A stretch of DNA of 64,000 bases from JAYREN01 sp963663375 (GTDB lineage: Bacteria; Acidobacteriota; Holophagae; Holophagales; Holophagaceae), in NCBI GenBank assembly GCA_963663375.1, contig OY760195.1, positions 1,054,001-1,118,000 of the forward strand. The letters are read 5' to 3'. Below, piece by piece: positions 60,676-64,000 of this stretch. The notes under the pieces are model-generated. The model was not told the DNA's origin. It saw nothing but the letters and a program-made list of their open reading frames with translations, and searched no databases. Positions within the stretch are counted from its first letter, which is position 1. Each line of letters begins with the position of its first letter. Both the position numbers and the translations under genes were made by a program.

Positions 60676-60708
60676 ACGTGATGGCCAGGCCTTGCCTGGC
60701 CATCACGT
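60676..60708 (-). terminator. hairpin downstream of mntP
   Basis: ACGTGATGGCCAGGC pairs with GCCTGGCCATCACGT around a 3-nt loop, about 60 bp past the mntP stop on the minus strand. Confidence 0.65.
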
Positions 60709-60767
60709 GGGGGAGCACGAAGGGAGCGGGCGGTCCCCCCTCGTTCATGTCAGGAGCGCCCAGGCGC

Positions 60768-61337
60768 TCAGCCCCCGAGATAGTGCCCCACCAGGATGCG
60801 GATGCCGATGCCCACCAGGATCGTGCCCCCCAGGGCCTGTACCACGCGGCGTCCGGTGTTCCGCAGCAGGTTCTTGAGCTCGAAGCCGCCGACGATGCCC
60901 AGGTAGGAAATGACAAAGGTGACGGTGCCGAAAATGACGATGGGCAAACCCAGGGAGACTCCCAGCAGGGCGATGAGCAGCCCCACTGCCAGGGCGTCGA
61001 TGCTGGTGGCCAGGGCCAGGAGGGCCAGCACCCGGACCTCCGTCGAGATCTTGAAGTGCTCCTCATCATTCCAGGCCCCCAGGATCATCTTGCCCCCCAG
61101 GAACCCCAGCACGAGAAGGGCCAGCCATGGTGCGATGGGGGCGATCCAGGCCTTCAGCGCCCGCCCGCCCAGCCAGCCCAGCACGGGCATGGCCGCCTGG
61201 AAGAATCCGAAGGCCCCGGAAACCTTGAGGGCATCCACATGCTGGCGGTCCTCGAAGGAAAGCCCGTAGGCCAGGGATACGGCAAAGGCGTCCATGGCGA
61301 GGCTCAATCCGATGGCAATGATGGTGAGGAGATCCAT
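60768..61337 (-). CDS. mntP: manganese efflux pump MntP
   Basis: The 189-residue protein has six helices (TIIAIGLSLAMDAFAVSLAYG, SGAFGFFQAAMPVLGWLGG, LALLVLGFLGGKMI, ALATSIDALAVGLL, VIFGTVTFVISYLG). The two Asp-containing repeats (MDAFAVSLAYG and SIDALAVGLL) are the family signature. It exports excess Mn2+. ATG 61337 begins the conserved part. Confidence 0.9.
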   Translation of the reverse strand: MDLLTIIAIGLSLAMDAFAVSLAYGLSFEDRQHVDALKVSGAFGFFQAAMPVLGWLGGRALKAWIAPIAPWLALLVLGFLGGKMILGAWNDEEHFKISTEVRVLALLALATSIDALAVGLLIALLGVSLGLPIVIFGTVTFVISYLGIVGGFELKNLLRNTGRRVVQALGGTILVGIGIRILVGHYLGG

Positions 61338-61462
61338 GGGCAATGGCGCAGAAAGGAGCGCGGCCCCGTGCCTCGCTTCCCTGAGTATGCCAGGAAGAAA
61401 TGGGACCCAGCCTGCGCCATAATGGCCGACACCTTCCGCAAACCAGATTCAGGAGCCCGCCC

Positions 61463-62329
61463 ATGACCTTGCGGCCATCACTTTTTCTCCACCGTGCCTT
61501 CGCGTGGGCCTATCTCCTGCTGGCCCCCCTCGGAGCAGCCTTCACGAGGGCAGCCGAGCCGCCGCCCCTCCTGCTGGCCAATGTCCTCGGCCCCCAGGTG
61601 GATCCCGCCGCCTATCTGGTGAGCGAGAAATTCGACGGGGTGCGTGCCCTCTGGGATGGCAAGACCCTGCGCTTCCGCAGCGGACAGACCATCGCCGCGC
61701 CGCCCTGGTTCCTGGCGAAACTACCCGCCCAGGCCCTGGATGGGGAGCTATGGCTGGCCCGGGGTCGCTTCGAGGAACTCTCGGGCTTCGTCCGCAAGCT
61801 CCAGCCCGAGGACGCCGAATGGCGGCAGATCCAGTATCTGATCTTCGAGCTGCCGGACGCGCCAGGCCCCTTCACGGCCCGCGCTCAGCGCATCCAGGAA
61901 ATCGCGACCGCGACCAAATGGCCTCAGCTCGTGGCCATCCCCCAGTTTCGAGTGAAGGATCGCCAGGAGCTCAAAAGCAGACTGGATGAGGTTGTTCGCG
62001 CCGGAGGCGAAGGCCTGATGCTTCACCTCGCCGAGGCCCCCTACCTCACCGGGCGCAGTGACGTGCTCCTGAAGCTGAAGCCCCTCAGCGACACCGAAGC
62101 CGTGGTCGTCGAACACATCCCGGGGAAGGGCAAATACAAGGGAATGCTGGGTGCCCTGCGGGTCGAGATGCCCGATGGGAAACAGTTCGTGATCGGCACC
62201 GGGTTCACGGATGCCGTTCGAAAGCAGCCCCCGGCGGTGGGTACCGTCATCACCTACACCTATCGCGGCCTGACCAAGAAAGGCCTGCCACGCTTTGCCA
62301 GCTATCTGCGGGTGCGGAACAACCTCTGA
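61463..62329 (+). CDS. ATP-dependent DNA ligase (Lig E-like) with a signal peptide
   Basis: The 288-residue protein starts with a probable signal peptide (LRPSLFLHRAFAWAYLLLA, then GAAFTRAAEPP). It has the adenylation motif SEKFDGVRALWDG with nucleophilic Lys56, motif Ia-like RSGQTIAAPPWF, LDGELWLARGRF, EGLMLHLAEAPY, and motif V LLKLKPLSDTEAVV. A compact OB domain (GKYKGMLGALRVEMPDGKQFVIGTGF) ends it. It is the minimal type of bacterial ATP-dependent ligase, for which a periplasmic location has been proposed in Neisseria and Haemophilus. AGGAG precedes ATG 61463. It converges on lysS with a 1-bp gap. Confidence 0.85.
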   Translation: MTLRPSLFLHRAFAWAYLLLAPLGAAFTRAAEPPPLLLANVLGPQVDPAAYLVSEKFDGVRALWDGKTLRFRSGQTIAAPPWFLAKLPAQALDGELWLARGRFEELSGFVRKLQPEDAEWRQIQYLIFELPDAPGPFTARAQRIQEIATATKWPQLVAIPQFRVKDRQELKSRLDEVVRAGGEGLMLHLAEAPYLTGRSDVLLKLKPLSDTEAVVVEHIPGKGKYKGMLGALRVEMPDGKQFVIGTGFTDAVRKQPPAVGTVITYTYRGLTKKGLPRFASYLRVRNNL

Positions 62330-62330
62330 C

Positions 62331-63860
<1,530 letters not shown>

Positions 63861-63894
63861 GGGCACTCCAAGACTGACCCTCCAGCTTATCAAC

Positions 63895-63924
63895 AAGAAT
63901 GGCCTCGCTCACGAGGCCATTCTT
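63895..63924. terminator. terminator between lysS and the upstream minus-strand gene
   Basis: AAGAATGGCCTCG-CTCA-CGAGGCCATTCTT forms a 13-bp stem between the two genes; on the minus strand it follows the stop codon of the next feature. Confidence 0.75.
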
Positions 63925-63943
63925 ATTGATCTGGAAGGAAGGT

Positions 63944-64000
63944 CTAGTGGTGGTCGTGGTGAACGGGAGCGGCGGAGACGCCCTGGTACTTCACCACCCG
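63944..64000 (-). CDS. C-terminal tail of an unidentified gene
   Basis: Only the last 18 residues lie in the window, reading RVVKYQGVSAAPVHHDHH and then TAG. The tail is His-rich. A good terminator follows. Nothing can be said about the product. Confidence 0.5.
   Translation of the reverse strand, partial: RVVKYQGVSAAPVHHDHH

Noticed and set aside
61338..61462. A manganese riboswitch (yybP-ykoY) upstream of mntP
   Set aside because: The 125-bp divergent gap shows no recognisable conserved loops; none is called.

Overview
The window is about 64 kb of GC-rich bacterial chromosome. It carries a didermic (Gram-negative) gene set: a BamD lipoprotein, a FadL/TodX-type outer-membrane protein, a multiheme c-type cytochrome fused to a membrane cytochrome b, SBP-type hybrid sensor kinases, an Acidobacteria-style Ser/Thr kinase with a TPR tail, and a housekeeping block (rplM-rpsI-rpsB-tsf-fabD, rpsP-khpA-rimM, ffh, efp, prfB, lysS). 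Gene content and protein flavour suggest an acidobacterium of the Holophagaceae (Geothrix/Holophaga type). That assignment is inference from gene content, not from a marker search.

Layout. 0-12 kb: end of an alpha-glucan phosphorylase, nadC, a large hybrid sensor kinase, a HutD-family protein, two exported proteins (a beta-propeller-like protein and a SpoIVB-type S55 peptidase), then a tight run of ymdB-like phosphoesterase, class III CoA-transferase and a DciA/DUF721 protein, ending at tRNA-Pro(CGG). 12.1-13.1 kb: a small accessory patch downstream of the tRNA with a tandem hairpin-bearing repeat, a lone HExxH protein and a third repeat copy. 13-18 kb: a WYL/WCX protein without a helix-turn-helix, a nine-heme c / cytochrome b fusion resembling Geobacter CbcL, and an AT-rich M66-like metallopeptidase gene lacking a signal peptide. 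18-29 kb: Rrf2 regulator with ttcA, small genes (HEPN, membrane protein, cupin, GNAT), an RlmI-type methyltransferase, an AspT/YidE transporter, a HAD hydrolase, a Ser/Thr kinase and a YigZ-family protein.

29-34 kb: a four-gene overlapping operon joins two LiaI/LiaF-like membrane proteins to a LytS-type kinase and a LytTR regulator, followed by the FadL-like porin. 34-44 kb: a thioredoxin-domain YyaL-like protein, ffh, slipin, the remains of a hybrid sensor kinase, rpsP-khpA-rimM (no trmD or rplS follows), gamma-glutamyltransferase, hemolysin III and a YqiA-type esterase. 44-48 kb: the minus-strand ribosomal/EF-Ts/fabD block with several strong hairpins. 48-64 kb: PseG-like protein, a pilin-like DUF4190 protein, gamma carbonic anhydrase, aminotransferase, tRNA-Val(CAC), an EF-P with Asn34, a chemotaxis receptor, a WYL regulator beside DinB/SnoaL/DUF3788 genes, prfB, a lipase, bamD, a DegT aminotransferase, mntP, a signal-peptide-bearing ATP-dependent DNA ligase, lysS and the tail of one more gene.

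Most of the window is ordinary core genome. The parts that merit follow-up are the tRNA-Pro repeat patch, the EF-P tip substitution, the CbcL-like cytochrome, the LiaF-LytTR operon, the exported ligase, and the decayed kinase.
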